A stretch of 64,000 bases of DNA. It comes from RYN-122 sp963761655 (GTDB lineage Bacteria; Actinomycetota; Actinomycetes; Mycobacteriales; SCTD01). Where the stretch lies: the NCBI GenBank assembly GCA_963761655.1, contig CAVXHI010000003.1, positions 558,001-622,000 of the forward strand, given 5' to 3'. Of the stretch, positions 43,784 to 52,517 are shown one piece after another. Below the pieces are notes generated by a model. That model made no database searches, was not told the DNA's origin, and saw nothing but the letters and a program-made list of their open reading frames with translations. A program made the position numbers and the translations under genes. Each line of letters begins with the position of its first letter. The stretch's first letter is position 1.

Positions 43784-43803
43784 CTGACAGCCGGCTCCCA
43801 GGC
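43784..43803 (+). promoter_or_regulatory. CTGACAG-N4-CTCCCAGG site upstream of the HtrA-like protease
   Basis: CTGACAG at 43784-43790 and CTCCCAGGC from 43795; 18/20 identical to the box before the sensor kinase at 32886. Lies 43 bp before the start codon. Confidence 0.5.
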
Positions 43804-43845
43804 AGTCCCGAGGGAGCGTCCAGACAGCGGGAGCAGAACAGACGC

Positions 43846-44955
43846 ATGACCGCTCCCGCGCACCCCGCCTACCGCTTCGACGACGCCCCCCTGCTCCCGC
43901 CGCCGGTCCCCCGACGTCGCCGTCCGGCCGCCCTGGTCCTCGCCGCCGTCCTGCTGTGCGGCGGCTCGGGCGCCACGGGCGCGCTGCTCGTGGACCGGAG
44001 CACCCCGACGCCCGCGGCTGTCCTGCAGAGCACCGCCGTCCTGCCCGCCGCCCTGAGCAGCGGCGGCAGCCCGCAGTCGGCCGCCGCGACCATCTCCCCG
44101 AGCGTCGTCACCCTCGCCGTCACGACCCCCACCGGCTCGGGCACGGGGTCCGGCGTCGTCCTGCGCACCGACGGGACGATCCTCACCAACGACCACGTCG
44201 TGGCGGACGCCCAGACCGTCCGGATCACCCTGGCGGACGGCCGCACCGCCGCCGCCCGGGTCCTCGGCACCGACCCGACGAGCGACCTCGCCGTCGTCCG
44301 GGCCACCGGGTTGACCGGCCTCACCGCCGCGACCTTCGCCGACAGCGACGCGCTCCGGGTCGGGCAGGCGGTGCTGGCCGTCGGGGCCCCGCTCGGCCTG
44401 TCCAACACCGTCACCGAGGGCATCGTCTCGACGCTGCACCGCCCGGTCCGGACCGGCTCCGACACCTCCTCCGAGCAGTCGGTGATCGACGCCGTCCAGA
44501 CCGACGCCGCGATCAACCCCGGCAACAGCGGCGGCGCCCTCGTCGACCTCGCCGGCCGCGTGGTCGGCATCAACAGCGCCATCGCGACCGCGGGCAGCGG
44601 CAGCAGCGGGAACATCGGCGTCGGCTTCGCCATCCCCGGCAACGCCGCGCTGAGGGTCGCCGAGGACCTGCTCGACGACGGCGTCGCGTCGCACCCGCAG
44701 CTCGGCGTGAGCGTCGGGGACACCCCGGACGGCACCGGCGCGCTGCTCCGCGCCGTCACTCCCGGCGGTGCGGCGGCCACCGCGGGGCTGCAGGCCGGCG
44801 ACGTCGTCACCGCGGTCGGCGACCGCAGGACCCCCGGCGCGGACGCCCTCGTCGTCGCGGTCCGGGCGCACGCCCCCGGCGACACCGTGACCGTCACCTG
44901 GGTCCGCGGCGGCGCCGTCCGGACCGCGGAGGCCCGGCTCGCGACCGCCCCCTGA
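43846..44955 (+). CDS. HtrA/DegP-like membrane-anchored serine protease with PDZ domain
   Basis: A 369-residue envelope protease. Short cytoplasmic N-terminus with Pro/Arg (PPPVPRRRRP), one membrane helix near residues 26-48 (ALVLAAVLLCGGSGATGALLV), trypsin-like domain about 80-270 with His in ILTNDHVVAD, Asp in TDPTSDLAVV and Ser in INPGNSGGALV, and a PDZ domain about 285-365 (LGVSVGDTPDGTGALLRAVTPGG, AGLQAGDVVTAVGDR). It degrades damaged exported proteins. The box upstream matches the one before the sensor kinase, as in mycobacteria, where MprAB controls the HtrA-like pepD. ATG start 43846. Confidence 0.93.
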   Translation: MTAPAHPAYRFDDAPLLPPPVPRRRRPAALVLAAVLLCGGSGATGALLVDRSTPTPAAVLQSTAVLPAALSSGGSPQSAAATISPSVVTLAVTTPTGSGTGSGVVLRTDGTILTNDHVVADAQTVRITLADGRTAAARVLGTDPTSDLAVVRATGLTGLTAATFADSDALRVGQAVLAVGAPLGLSNTVTEGIVSTLHRPVRTGSDTSSEQSVIDAVQTDAAINPGNSGGALVDLAGRVVGINSAIATAGSGSSGNIGVGFAIPGNAALRVAEDLLDDGVASHPQLGVSVGDTPDGTGALLRAVTPGGAAATAGLQAGDVVTAVGDRRTPGADALVVAVRAHAPGDTVTVTWVRGGAVRTAEARLATAP

Positions 44956-44962
44956 CCCTCGC

Positions 44963-44977
44963 TACGGTGCGGGCCTG
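44963..44977 (+). promoter_or_regulatory. -10 for the RibD-like gene, very short leader
   Basis: TACGGT at 44963-44968, 9 nt before ATG 44978, no ribosome site. Confidence 0.5.
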
Positions 44978-45626
44978 ATGCGCCAGCTGCACCCCTCCTG
45001 CGACGACGCCCCGGACCTCGACGCCCTCTACCTGCAGGCACCCGGCGTCCGGCTCGGCCTGGTGACGAGCGTCGACGGAGCCGCTGTCCTCGACGGCGGC
45101 TCCGCCGGGCTGTCCGGCGACGCCGACAAGCAGGTCTTCCGGGCGCTGCGGCGGCACGCCGACGTCGTCCTGGTGGGGGCCGGGACCGCCCGGGCCGAGC
45201 GCTACCGGCCGGTCGTCGTCCCGGAGGAGCACCGGGCGCGGCGGCTCTCGCGAGGGCAGGCACCGGTGCCGCGCGTCGCGGTCGTGACGCGCGGGCGAGG
45301 CCTGCCGGAGGACTCCCCGCTGCTGCTGCCCGACAGCGGTCTCCTCCTGCTGACGCCGGACCAGCGGGCTCGCGGGAGTGCTGGACGAGCTCCGGGCACA
45401 GGGGCTGACCCGGGTCCTGTGCGAGGGCGGGCCGTCCCTCGCGGGCGCCCTGCTGGCCGAGGGCCTGGTCGACGAGGTCTGCACGACGACGAGCCCGCTG
45501 CTCGTCGGCGGGGACGGGCCGCGGCTCGTGTCCGGCGCTCCGGAGGCCGCCCGGCCGCTGGAGCTGGTGTCCCTGCTGCAGGACGGCGACGTCCTGATGG
45601 CCCGCTGGAAGGTGCTGCCCGCATGA
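44978..45626 (+). CDS. RibD C-terminal-domain (pyrimidine reductase-like) protein, frame broken
   Basis: About 215 residues after repair. The DHFR-like reductase fold of RibD: RLGLVTSVDGAAVLDGGSAGLSG near residues 24-46 (S-x-D-G), RALRRHADVVLVGAGTARAERY near 54-75, and, after an extra base at about 45366-45378, VLDELRAQGLTRVLCEGGPSLAGALL (E-G-G-P, NADPH phosphate loop) and LVDEVCTTTSPLLVGG. It lacks the deaminase domain, so it resembles stand-alone actinobacterial pyrimidine reductases; whether it serves riboflavin or another pathway is open. Its TGA overlaps the ATG of the thiolase fusion. Confidence 0.85.
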
Positions 45627-47942
45627 GTCTCGACCCCCGCACCCCTGTGCTCGTCGGCGTCGGGCAGCACGCCGAGAAGGTCGGCACCGACTCCTACCGG
45701 GCGCTGTCCGCCGTCGACCTCGCCGCCGAGGCCGCCCGCGACCGCCCTCGCGGACGCCGGGGTGCCGGCGTCGGAGATCGACACCGTCCTGGCCGTCCGG
45801 CAGTTCGAGAGCTCGACCCCGCAGGCCACCGCCCCGCTCGGGAAGTCCGACAACGTGCCCCGCTCGATCGCGCAGCGGATCGGGGCCGACCCTCGCCGCG
45901 CCGTGCTCGACGTCGTCGGGGGGCAGACGCCGCAGACGCTGGTGAGCGAGGCGGGGCAGGCGGTCGCCGACGGCACGTCCGACGTCGTGCTGGTCGTCGG
46001 CGCGGAGGCCATCTCGACGGCCCGCGCCCTGGCCGGGACCGAGGGGGCGCCGGACTTCTCCGAGCACGTCGAGGGCTCGCTGGAGGACCGCGGCCTCGGC
46101 CTCGAGGGGCTGGTCAGCCGGTACGGGATCGAGCACGCGCTGTGGCACCTGCCCGGCACGTACGCCCTGTACGAGAACGCCCGCCGGACCCGGCTCGGCC
46201 AGGACCGGGCCACCTACGACCGCGGCATGGGCGAGCTGTTCGCCCCGTTCACCGAGGTCGCGGCGCAGGACCCGTACGCCGCCGCGCCGGTCGTCCGGAC
46301 GGCCGAGGAGCTGCTGACCGTCACGGAGGCGAACCGCCTCATCGCCACGCCGTACCCGCGCTACCTCGTCGCCCGCGACCAGGTGAACCAGGGCGCCGCC
46401 GTGCTCGTCATGTCGGTGGAGGCAGCCCAGCGGCTGGGCGTGCCCGAGGACCGGTGGGTGTTCCTGCACGGGCACGCCGCCGTCCAGGAGCGCGACCTGC
46501 TCGAGCGGCAGGACCTCGGCGCCTACCCGGCCGCGGTCCTCGCGGTGCGGGCCGCGCTGGAGCAGGCCGGTCTCACGCTCGACGACGTCGGGGTGCTCGA
46601 CCTCTACAGCTGCTTCCCCGTCGCGGTGTCGGCCGTGCTGGACGGACTCGGGCTCGCCCCCGCCGACCCGCGCGGCCTGACCGTCACCGGCGGCCTCCCC
46701 TTCTTCGGCGGCCCCGGCAACGACTACTCCCTGCACGCGATCGCCACCGTGGTCGAGCGGCTCCGGGCCGAGCCCGGCACCGTCGGCCTGGTCGGGGCGA
46801 ACGGCGGGGTGCTGTCGAAGTACGCGGTGGGCGTCTACTCCACGACGCCGGCCCCGTGGCGCCCCGGCCCGGACCTGCAGCCCGAGGTGGACTCCTGGCC
46901 GGCCGTGCCGTGGAGCAAGCGCGTGAACGGGCGCGCCACGGTCGAGACCTGGACCGTGCTGTTCGGCAAGGACGGCAGCCGCACGGGCGTCGTCGTCGGG
47001 CGGCAGGACGGCCGGCGCTTCCTCGCCCTCGCCGACGGCGACGACCTGCTCGACCTGCTGGAGTCCGGCGAGCCCGCCGGCACCGAGGTGCACGTCCGGT
47101 CCAGCGGGCGGGGCAACCGGGTGGCGCTCTCGCCCTTCCCGCCCCGGCCCCGCCCCGCCCTGCGGGCGTCCTACGCCTTCCTCCAGGTACGCCGCGACGG
47201 GCACGTGCTCGAGGTCGTGATGGACCGGCCCGAGGCCCGCAACGCCCTGCACCCGCCGGCCAACGAGGAGCTCGACGAGGTCTTCGACGCCTTCTTCGCC
47301 GACCCCGACCTCTGGGTCGCCGTCCTGACCGGGGCCGGCGGCAAGGCCTTCAGCGCCGGCAACGACCTCCTGTGGACCGCCAGCGGCAAGGACACCTGGA
47401 TCCCGGAGAACGGCTTCGCGGGGCTCACCGCCCGGCCCGGCATGACCAAGCCGGTCATCGCCGCGGTCGACGGCTACGCCCTGGGCGGCGGCTTCGAGAT
47501 CGCCCTCGCCTGCCACCTCGTGGTCGCGTCGGAGGGCGCGCAGTTCGGCCTGACCGAGGCCCGGGTCGGGCTCATCGCCGCCGCCGGCGGCCTGGTCCGC
47601 CTGCCGCGGATGCTCCCCCCGAAGCTCGCCTCCGAGGTCGTCCTCACCGGCCGCCGGCTGTCCGCGCAGGAGGCGCTGGCGCACGGGCTGGTCAACCGGG
47701 TCGTGCCCGCCGGGACCGCGCTCGAGGGCGCCCGGGCGCTGGCTCAGGAGGTCCTCGGGTCGTCCCCGACGTCGGTGCGGCTGTCGCTGCAGGTCCTCGA
47801 GCAGGCGGCCCGCGAGCCCGACGTCGTCGCGGCGCAGGCCCTCACCGACCCCGCCGTCGACGTGCTGCTCGGCAGCCAGGACCTGATGATCGGGCTGACC
47901 GCGTTCGCCCTCAAGCAGACGCCGGAGTGGACCGGACGGTAG
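45623..47942 (+). CDS. Thiolase-like/enoyl-CoA hydratase fusion protein, frame broken near residue 39
   Basis: About 772 residues after repair, in one continuous frame from 45745 to the stop. Residues 1-505 are a thiolase-like acyltransferase of the SCP2/type III class: RTPVLVGVGQHAEK, VVGGQTPQTLVSEAG (where classic thiolases have the nucleophilic Cys region), VLDLYSCFPVAVSAVL, TGGLPFFGGPGNDYSLHAIA (His) and a C-terminal OB-like domain. A Pro/Arg linker SPFPPRPRPALRAS follows. Residues about 515-772 are a full crotonase: MDRPEARNALHPPANEEL, GAGGKAFSAGNDLLW, VDGYALGGGFEIALACH, LTEARVGLIAAAGGL. No stop exists in any frame at the junction, so the fusion is not an artefact of the extra base at about 45731-45741. 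ATG overlaps the RibD-like stop. Confidence 0.85.
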
Positions 47943-47961
47943 TGCGCCTCATCACTCTGCG

Positions 47962-48008
47962 TCACCGACGTTACCGGTGAGTAGTTAGGGCGGGAGAAGA
48001 CTCCCGCC
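47962..48008 (+). promoter_or_regulatory. Inverted repeat and hairpin upstream of the secreted peptidase
   Basis: TCACCG (47962-47967) and CGGTGA (47975-47980) form an inverted repeat with a 7-bp spacer. Downstream GGCGGGAG (47989-47996) and CTCCCGCC (48001-48008) form a perfect 8-bp stem with a 4-nt loop. The hairpin may terminate the upstream transcript or sit in the peptidase leader; there is no T-run. Confidence 0.45.
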
Positions 48009-48041
48009 GCCGGCGACCCCGGCCCTCCCGCTCGGACGACC

Positions 48042-48728
48042 ATGACCCCGTCCCGCGCGTCGCTGACCCGCGCCGCCGTCCTGTCCGCCCTCCTGGCCGC
48101 CTGCTCCGTGGCCCTGGCCCTGGCGCTGCCTGCCGCCCCCTCCCCGTCGTCGCTGCCCCGCGCCGACGCCGGGTCCGGGACCACCACGCAGAAGACCGCC
48201 GACGACCGCGGTGCCCGCGCCCTGGCCGCTCTGCACTACCCGTGGCGCGACCTCGGCTACGCCGTGCAGTTCCGGCCGTACCAGGGCTCGCAGCTCGGGG
48301 TGACCGACCGCCGGGCCCGCCGGATCACGGTGTACGTCAAGAGCGGGCAGTCCGACCAGTCGCTGCGGATGACCCTCGGCCACGAGCTCGGCCACGCCCT
48401 CGACTTCGGCCACGGCGACGCCGACCGGCACGCCCGGTACCGGCGCCTGCGCGGACTGCCGCAGAGCGGCGACTGGTACCCGGGCACCGGCTCGACCGAC
48501 TACCGCAGCGACGCCGGCGACTGGGCCGAGGTCTTCGGCTACTGGCTGGCCGGCGCCGGGGACTTCCGCAGCGAACGGGGCCCCGCCCCGACGGCGGCGC
48601 AGCTCAGGAGGCTCGAGCCGCTGTTCCGCGTGCCGGCACCCGAGCCGGCCCCGACCGCCTCGCCGACGCCGACGCCCTCGCCCTCGGCATCGCCCTCGGC
48701 GTCGTCAGGCCTGCCGCTGCTCGCCTGA
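48042..48728 (+). CDS. Secreted HExxH metallopeptidase
   Basis: A 228-residue exported protein. Signal peptide about residues 1-32 (LTRAAVLSALLAACSVALALALPAAP). The folded part has a short metallopeptidase core: YVKSGQSDQSLRMTLGHELGHALDFGHGDADRH near residues 97-130, with HELGH as zinc motif and further His (DFGHGDADRH) as the probable third ligand, then GDWAEVFGYWLAG, where the Glu may be a ligand. The C-terminus is a Pro/Thr/Ser tail (PTASPTPTPSPSAS). It resembles short gluzincin-like proteins annotated in actinobacteria only as hypothetical. Substrate unknown. Overlaps convergent MerR by 24 bp. Confidence 0.78.
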   Translation: MTPSRASLTRAAVLSALLAACSVALALALPAAPSPSSLPRADAGSGTTTQKTADDRGARALAALHYPWRDLGYAVQFRPYQGSQLGVTDRRARRITVYVKSGQSDQSLRMTLGHELGHALDFGHGDADRHARYRRLRGLPQSGDWYPGTGSTDYRSDAGDWAEVFGYWLAGAGDFRSERGPAPTAAQLRRLEPLFRVPAPEPAPTASPTPTPSPSASPSASSGLPLLA

Positions 48729-49463
48729 CCCCTGCTCGTGCGCGGTGCGCACGTTGCGGGCGAGGTCGCGGCCGAAGGTCACGTCGAGCCGTTCGCTGAC
48801 CGCCTGCTCGACGACGGCGAGGAGCACCTCGCCGGCCAGGGTCCGGAGCTCGCCGACGGTCTCGTGCAGCCGGGGCCACTGGTCGTCCGGGCGGCCGGAG
48901 GCGTCGAAGGGCTTCCAGACCTCGTCGAGGAACAGGTCGACGTACAGGCGGGCGATGCCCTCGGCGTGCCGGCGCAGCTGCTGGGCGACCTCGAGCGACC
49001 TGTCCAGCGGGATGCCGAGGCCCACCAGCTTCTCGCCGGCCCGGGTCACCCGCGGGGCGACCTCCTCGAACTGGCCCTCGGCGACCTCGCGGAGCAGGCC
49101 CATCCGCTGGGCCTTCTTGAGCAGACCGGCGTCGGCGCTGGCGAACCGCTCGGACAGCTCCTCGGCGCTGACGATGACGCTCTCGTGCTCCCCGAACACC
49201 TCGCGCAGGGAGCGGATGAAGCCGAGCACCTGGTCGGTCGAGCCACCGGTGGTCTCGAAGAGCTTCTTGATGACCTCGAGCTTCACCCCCTCGCCCTGGA
49301 GCTCCTTGATGAGCTCGAGCCGGGCCCGGTGCTCGCGGCCGTAGTAGCCGGTGCGGGCCCGTACCTGGGGCGGCGGGAGCAGGCCGCGCGACTGGTAGGC
49401 GCGCAGGTTGCGGACGGTGACGCCGGTCGCCCGGGCGAGCTCGTCGACGGTCATGTCCTCCAT
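48705..49463 (-). CDS. MerR-family regulator with extended C-terminal domain
   Basis: A 252-residue MerR-type protein. N-terminal winged HTH: MTVDELARATGVTVRNLRAYQSRGLLPPPQ, with the MerR wing YYGREHRARLELIKELQGEGVKLEVIKKLFE to about residue 75. The remaining 175 residues form an all-helical effector domain (LKKAQRMGLLREVAEGQFEEV, LDRSLEVAQQLRRHAEGIARLYVDLFLDEVW) much larger than in metal-sensing MerR and without a Cys metal site, as in lipid- or drug-binding members. ATG 49463 lies 7 nt after TAGGAT on the minus strand, so it appears leaderless; an internal ATG (49454) is an alternative. Divergent from the ferredoxin reductase and desaturase. Confidence 0.87.
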   Translation of the reverse strand: MEDMTVDELARATGVTVRNLRAYQSRGLLPPPQVRARTGYYGREHRARLELIKELQGEGVKLEVIKKLFETTGGSTDQVLGFIRSLREVFGEHESVIVSAEELSERFASADAGLLKKAQRMGLLREVAEGQFEEVAPRVTRAGEKLVGLGIPLDRSLEVAQQLRRHAEGIARLYVDLFLDEVWKPFDASGRPDDQWPRLHETVGELRTLAGEVLLAVVEQAVSERLDVTFGRDLARNVRTAHEQGSGEQRQA

Positions 49464-49545
49464 GTGACAGATCCTAGGAGCGCTACATGTCACACCGTCC
49501 CTCCTCTTGCCATGTGACATCGGATCGTGTGCACTCGATGTCATG
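49461..49545. promoter_or_regulatory. Divergent control region with repeated TGTGACA operators
   Basis: CATGTGACA (49461-49469), CATGTCACA (49486-49494) and CATGTGACAT (49511-49520), plus a weaker GATGTCATG near 49538-49545. Minus strand: TAGGAT (49476-49471), 7 nt before the MerR ATG. Plus strand: TTGCCA (49507-49512) and TGCACT (49530-49535) at 17-bp spacing, 7 nt before ATG 49543, with one operator between -35 and -10. Binding of the MerR protein is inferred. Confidence 0.65.
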
Positions 49546-50569
49546 AACGCACTCGCGCGGCTGGCCCTGGCCGTCAGCACCCCGCTGCTCCCGGCCGACT
49601 ACCTCGGCCTGGTCGACCCCCTCCACGGCTCGGTCGACCTCCGGGCCCGCGTCGTCGACGTGCGGCGCGAGGCCGCCGGCGCCGCCACGCTCGTGCTGCA
49701 GCCCGGCCGCGGCTGGGCCGGGCACCGCGCCGGCCAGTGGGTCCGGGTCGGCGTCAGCATCGACGGCGTCTGGCACCGCCGCTCGTACTCCCTCACCCGT
49801 CCGCCCCGGGCCGACGGCACGGTCTGGATCACCGTGAAGCCGGTCGCGGACGGCGTCGTCTCGCACCACCTCGCCCGGTCGGTCCGCCCCGGCGACGTCC
49901 TGCGGCTCGACCAGGCCGCGGGCGACTTCGTGCTGCCCGACCCCCTGCCCGCGCAGATGCTCATGGTGACCGCCGGCAGCGGCCTCACGCCCGTCATGGG
50001 GATGCTCCGCGAGCTGGCCGAGCGCGGGCCGCTGCCCGACGTCGTCCTGCTGCACAGCGCGCTCACCCGCGACGACGTCCTGTTCGGCGCGGAGCTGCGC
50101 GGCATGCCCGGGCTGACCCTCCTCGAGCGGCACACCGACACCGACGGCCTGCTGCGGACCGCCGAGCTCGACGACCTCGTCCCGGACTGGCGCTCCCGGG
50201 CCGCGTGGGCGTGCGGGCCCGCCGGCCTGCTGGACGCCCTCGAGCAGCACTGGCGCTCGGCCGGACTGCCGCTGGCCACCGAGCGCTTCGCCCCTCGGGT
50301 CGTGGCGACGGGCACCGGCGGAGCCGTCACCTACGCCCGCGGCGACCGCACCGTCGACGCCGTCTCCACCTCCCTGCTCGACGCCGGCGAGGCCGCGGGC
50401 GTCCTGCTCCCGTCCGGCTGCCGCATGGGCATCTGCTTCGGCTGCGTCGTCCCGCTGCTGTCCGGCTCGGTCCGCGACCTGCGCACGGGTGACCGTCCAC
50501 GGCGAGCCCGGCGACCTCATCCAGACCTGCGTCTCGGCACCTGCCGGCGACGTCACCCTCGACGCGTAG
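49543..50569 (+). CDS. Ferredoxin--NAD(P)H oxidoreductase with C-terminal 2Fe-2S domain, frame broken near the end
   Basis: About 341 residues after repair; passes electrons from NAD(P)H to the desaturase next to it. FAD domain: WHRRSYSLTRPPRAD near residues 80-94 (RxYS); NAD domain: LMVTAGSGLTPVMGMLREL near 141-159 and WACGPAGLLDALEQHW. The 2Fe-2S ferredoxin domain has LLPSGCRMGICFGCVVPLLSG (C-x4-C-x2-C). After one extra base at about 50487-50492 it continues TVHGEPGDLIQTCVSAPAGDV with the fourth Cys. This is the Rv3230c-type reductase partner of DesA3. Leaderless ATG 49543, under the TGTGACA operators. Confidence 0.92.
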
Positions 50570-50578
50570 GAGTCCCCC

Positions 50579-51673
50579 GTGACCTCCCAGCTCTCCACGA
50601 CCGTCCTGCTCCCCGTCCCCTCCACCCCGACCACCCCCATGACCGAGGAGCAGGTCGAGGCGCTCGGCCGCGAGCTCGACGCCCTCCGCGACGAGGTCCT
50701 CGCCAGCCGCGGCGAGTCCGACGCCGCCTACATCCGCTCGGTCATCAAGGCGCACCGCACCCTCGAGGTCGCCGGGCGCGGGCTCCTGTTCGCCGGGGTG
50801 CTGCCGCCGGCCTGGCTGCTCGGGACGGCCTGCCTGTCGGCCGCCAAGATCATCGAGAACATGGAGCTCGGCCACAACATCCTGCACGGCCAGTGGGACT
50901 GGATGCGCGACCCGGAGATCCACTCCAGCACCTGGGAGTGGGACACGATGAGCCCCTCGGACTCCTGGAAGCGCACCCACAACTACGAGCACCACACGTT
51001 CACGAACGTCGTCGGCAAGGACCGCGACGTCGGCTACGGCATCCTGCGGATGTCGGAGGAGCAGCGCTGGACCCCCTACTACCTGGGGAACCCGGTCTAC
51101 AACGTGCTGCTGTCCCTGTTCTTCCAGTGGGGCGTCGCGCTGCACGACGTCGAGGTCGAGAAGGTCCTGTCCGGCGAGAAGTCCAAGGCCGAGGCGTGGC
51201 ACACCCTCAAGGCGATCGGGCGCAAGGTCCGCAAGCAGTTCACCAAGGACTACCTGGTCTTCCCCGCGCTCGCCGGCCCGTTCTTCGCGCCGGTGCTGCT
51301 GGGCAACCTGACGTCGAACCTCGTGCGCAACGTCTGGTCGCACGCGATCATCTTCTGCGGGCACTTCCCCGACGGCGCCGTCCAGTTCGAGGAGGAGCAG
51401 CTCGAGGGCGAGACCCGCGGGCAGTGGTACGTCCGGCAGATGATGGGCTCGGCGAACCTCGAGGGCGGCCCGCTGTTCCACCTGATGAGCGGCAACCTGA
51501 GCTTCCAGATCGAGCACCACCTGTTCCCCGACCTCCCGAGCAACCGCTACGCCGAGCTGTCGCCCAAGGTGCGCGCGCTCTGCGAGCAGTACGGCATCGA
51601 GTACACGTCCGGGCCGCTCGGCACGCAGTACCTGCAGGTGCTCAGGAAGATCAACCGGCTGGCGCTGCCCTAG
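50579..51673 (+). CDS. Membrane acyl-CoA/fatty-acid desaturase (DesA3-like)
   Basis: A 364-residue integral diiron desaturase that introduces a cis double bond, probably delta-9, into a long acyl chain. The three His boxes are intact: ELGHNILHGQWDW near residues 97-109 (HxxxH), KRTHNYEHHTFTN near 131-143 (HxxHH) and SFQIEHHLFPDLPSNRY near 302-318 (QxxHH). Membrane helices lie around 60-85 and 175-240. GTG start 9 bp after the reductase stop, so they share a transcript. The pair matches the mycobacterial DesA3/Rv3230c system, but here the regulator is a divergent MerR instead of a TetR. Confidence 0.94.
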   Translation: MTSQLSTTVLLPVPSTPTTPMTEEQVEALGRELDALRDEVLASRGESDAAYIRSVIKAHRTLEVAGRGLLFAGVLPPAWLLGTACLSAAKIIENMELGHNILHGQWDWMRDPEIHSSTWEWDTMSPSDSWKRTHNYEHHTFTNVVGKDRDVGYGILRMSEEQRWTPYYLGNPVYNVLLSLFFQWGVALHDVEVEKVLSGEKSKAEAWHTLKAIGRKVRKQFTKDYLVFPALAGPFFAPVLLGNLTSNLVRNVWSHAIIFCGHFPDGAVQFEEEQLEGETRGQWYVRQMMGSANLEGGPLFHLMSGNLSFQIEHHLFPDLPSNRYAELSPKVRALCEQYGIEYTSGPLGTQYLQVLRKINRLALP

Positions 51674-51683
51674 CGTCGACGCC
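51671..51683 (+). promoter_or_regulatory. Leaderless -10 overlapping the desaturase stop
   Basis: TAGCGT at 51671-51676; its TAG is the stop codon of the desaturase. Seven nt then lead to GTG 51684. Confidence 0.45.
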
Positions 51684-52517
51684 GTGCAGCTGCATCCGGG
51701 CGAGGTGGTGGTCGACGAGCCCCTCGCCCGGGCGCTGCTGGCCGGCCGGTGGGCGGACCTGCCCCTGCGCCGCGTCCCGGGCGGCACCGACCACGTGCTC
51801 TACCGGCTGGGCGAGGACCTCTCCCTGCGGCTCCCGCGGATCGGCTGGGCCGACGGGCAGGGCGAGCGCGAGCAGCGCTGGCTGCCCGTCCTCGCCCCCC
51901 ACGTCGACGTCGCCCTGCCCGTGCCGCTGCTCCTCGGCGACCCCGGCCACGGCTACCCGTTCCGCTGGTACGTCGCCCCCTGGCTGCCCGGCTCGTGTCC
52001 CTCCTCCGACGTCGCTGCCGACCTGGCCGTGTTCCTGCGGCAGCTGTGGGCGGTCCCGACCGACGGCGCCCCCGTCGTGCCCGAGGGGTCCCGCGGCGGT
52101 CCGCTCGCCGCCGTCGACGACGACGTCCGGGCGGCCGCCGAGGACCTGCGCGGCGAGACCGACGTCGACCACCTGCTCGACGTCTGGCGGGCCGGCGTCG
52201 AGGCGCCGCCGTACGACGGTCCGCCGCGCTGGCTGCACGGCGACCTCACCGAGGGGAACCTGCTCGTCTCCGGCGGGCGCCTGTCGGCCGTCCTCGACTG
52301 GAACGGGTGCGCGGTCGGTGATCCGGCGTGCGACCTGATCAGCACGTGGTCGCTGCCGCACGACCTCCCCCGCCACCTGCCCGACGTCGACGACGCCACC
52401 TGGGCCCGGGCACGCGCCTGGGCGGTGTGCGCCGCGGTCCTGGCGCTGCCGTACTACCGCGACACCGAGCCGGTCATCGTCGCCCGGTCCTGGCGGATCG
52501 TCCGCGCGCTCGCATGA
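51684..52517 (+). CDS. Aminoglycoside-phosphotransferase (APH)-family kinase-like protein
   Basis: A 277-residue protein of the APH/choline kinase fold. N-lobe LPLRRVPGGTDHVLYRLGEDLSLRLPR near residues 24-50; catalytic loop RWLHGDLTEGNLLVSGG near 183-199 (H-G-D-x-x-x-x-N) and metal motif VLDWNGCAVGDPACDLI near 205-221 (D-W-x-x-x-x-x-G-D-P). All kinase residues are present. Substrate may be an antibiotic, a sugar or an amino alcohol; a resistance role cannot be claimed. GTG start. The stop overlaps the next ATG. Confidence 0.85.
   Translation: MQLHPGEVVVDEPLARALLAGRWADLPLRRVPGGTDHVLYRLGEDLSLRLPRIGWADGQGEREQRWLPVLAPHVDVALPVPLLLGDPGHGYPFRWYVAPWLPGSCPSSDVAADLAVFLRQLWAVPTDGAPVVPEGSRGGPLAAVDDDVRAAAEDLRGETDVDHLLDVWRAGVEAPPYDGPPRWLHGDLTEGNLLVSGGRLSAVLDWNGCAVGDPACDLISTWSLPHDLPRHLPDVDDATWARARAWAVCAAVLALPYYRDTEPVIVARSWRIVRALA

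Noticed and set aside
51684..52517. Aminoglycoside resistance gene
   Set aside because: The APH fold is shared by many kinases of sugars and amino alcohols. Nothing here ties it to an antibiotic.
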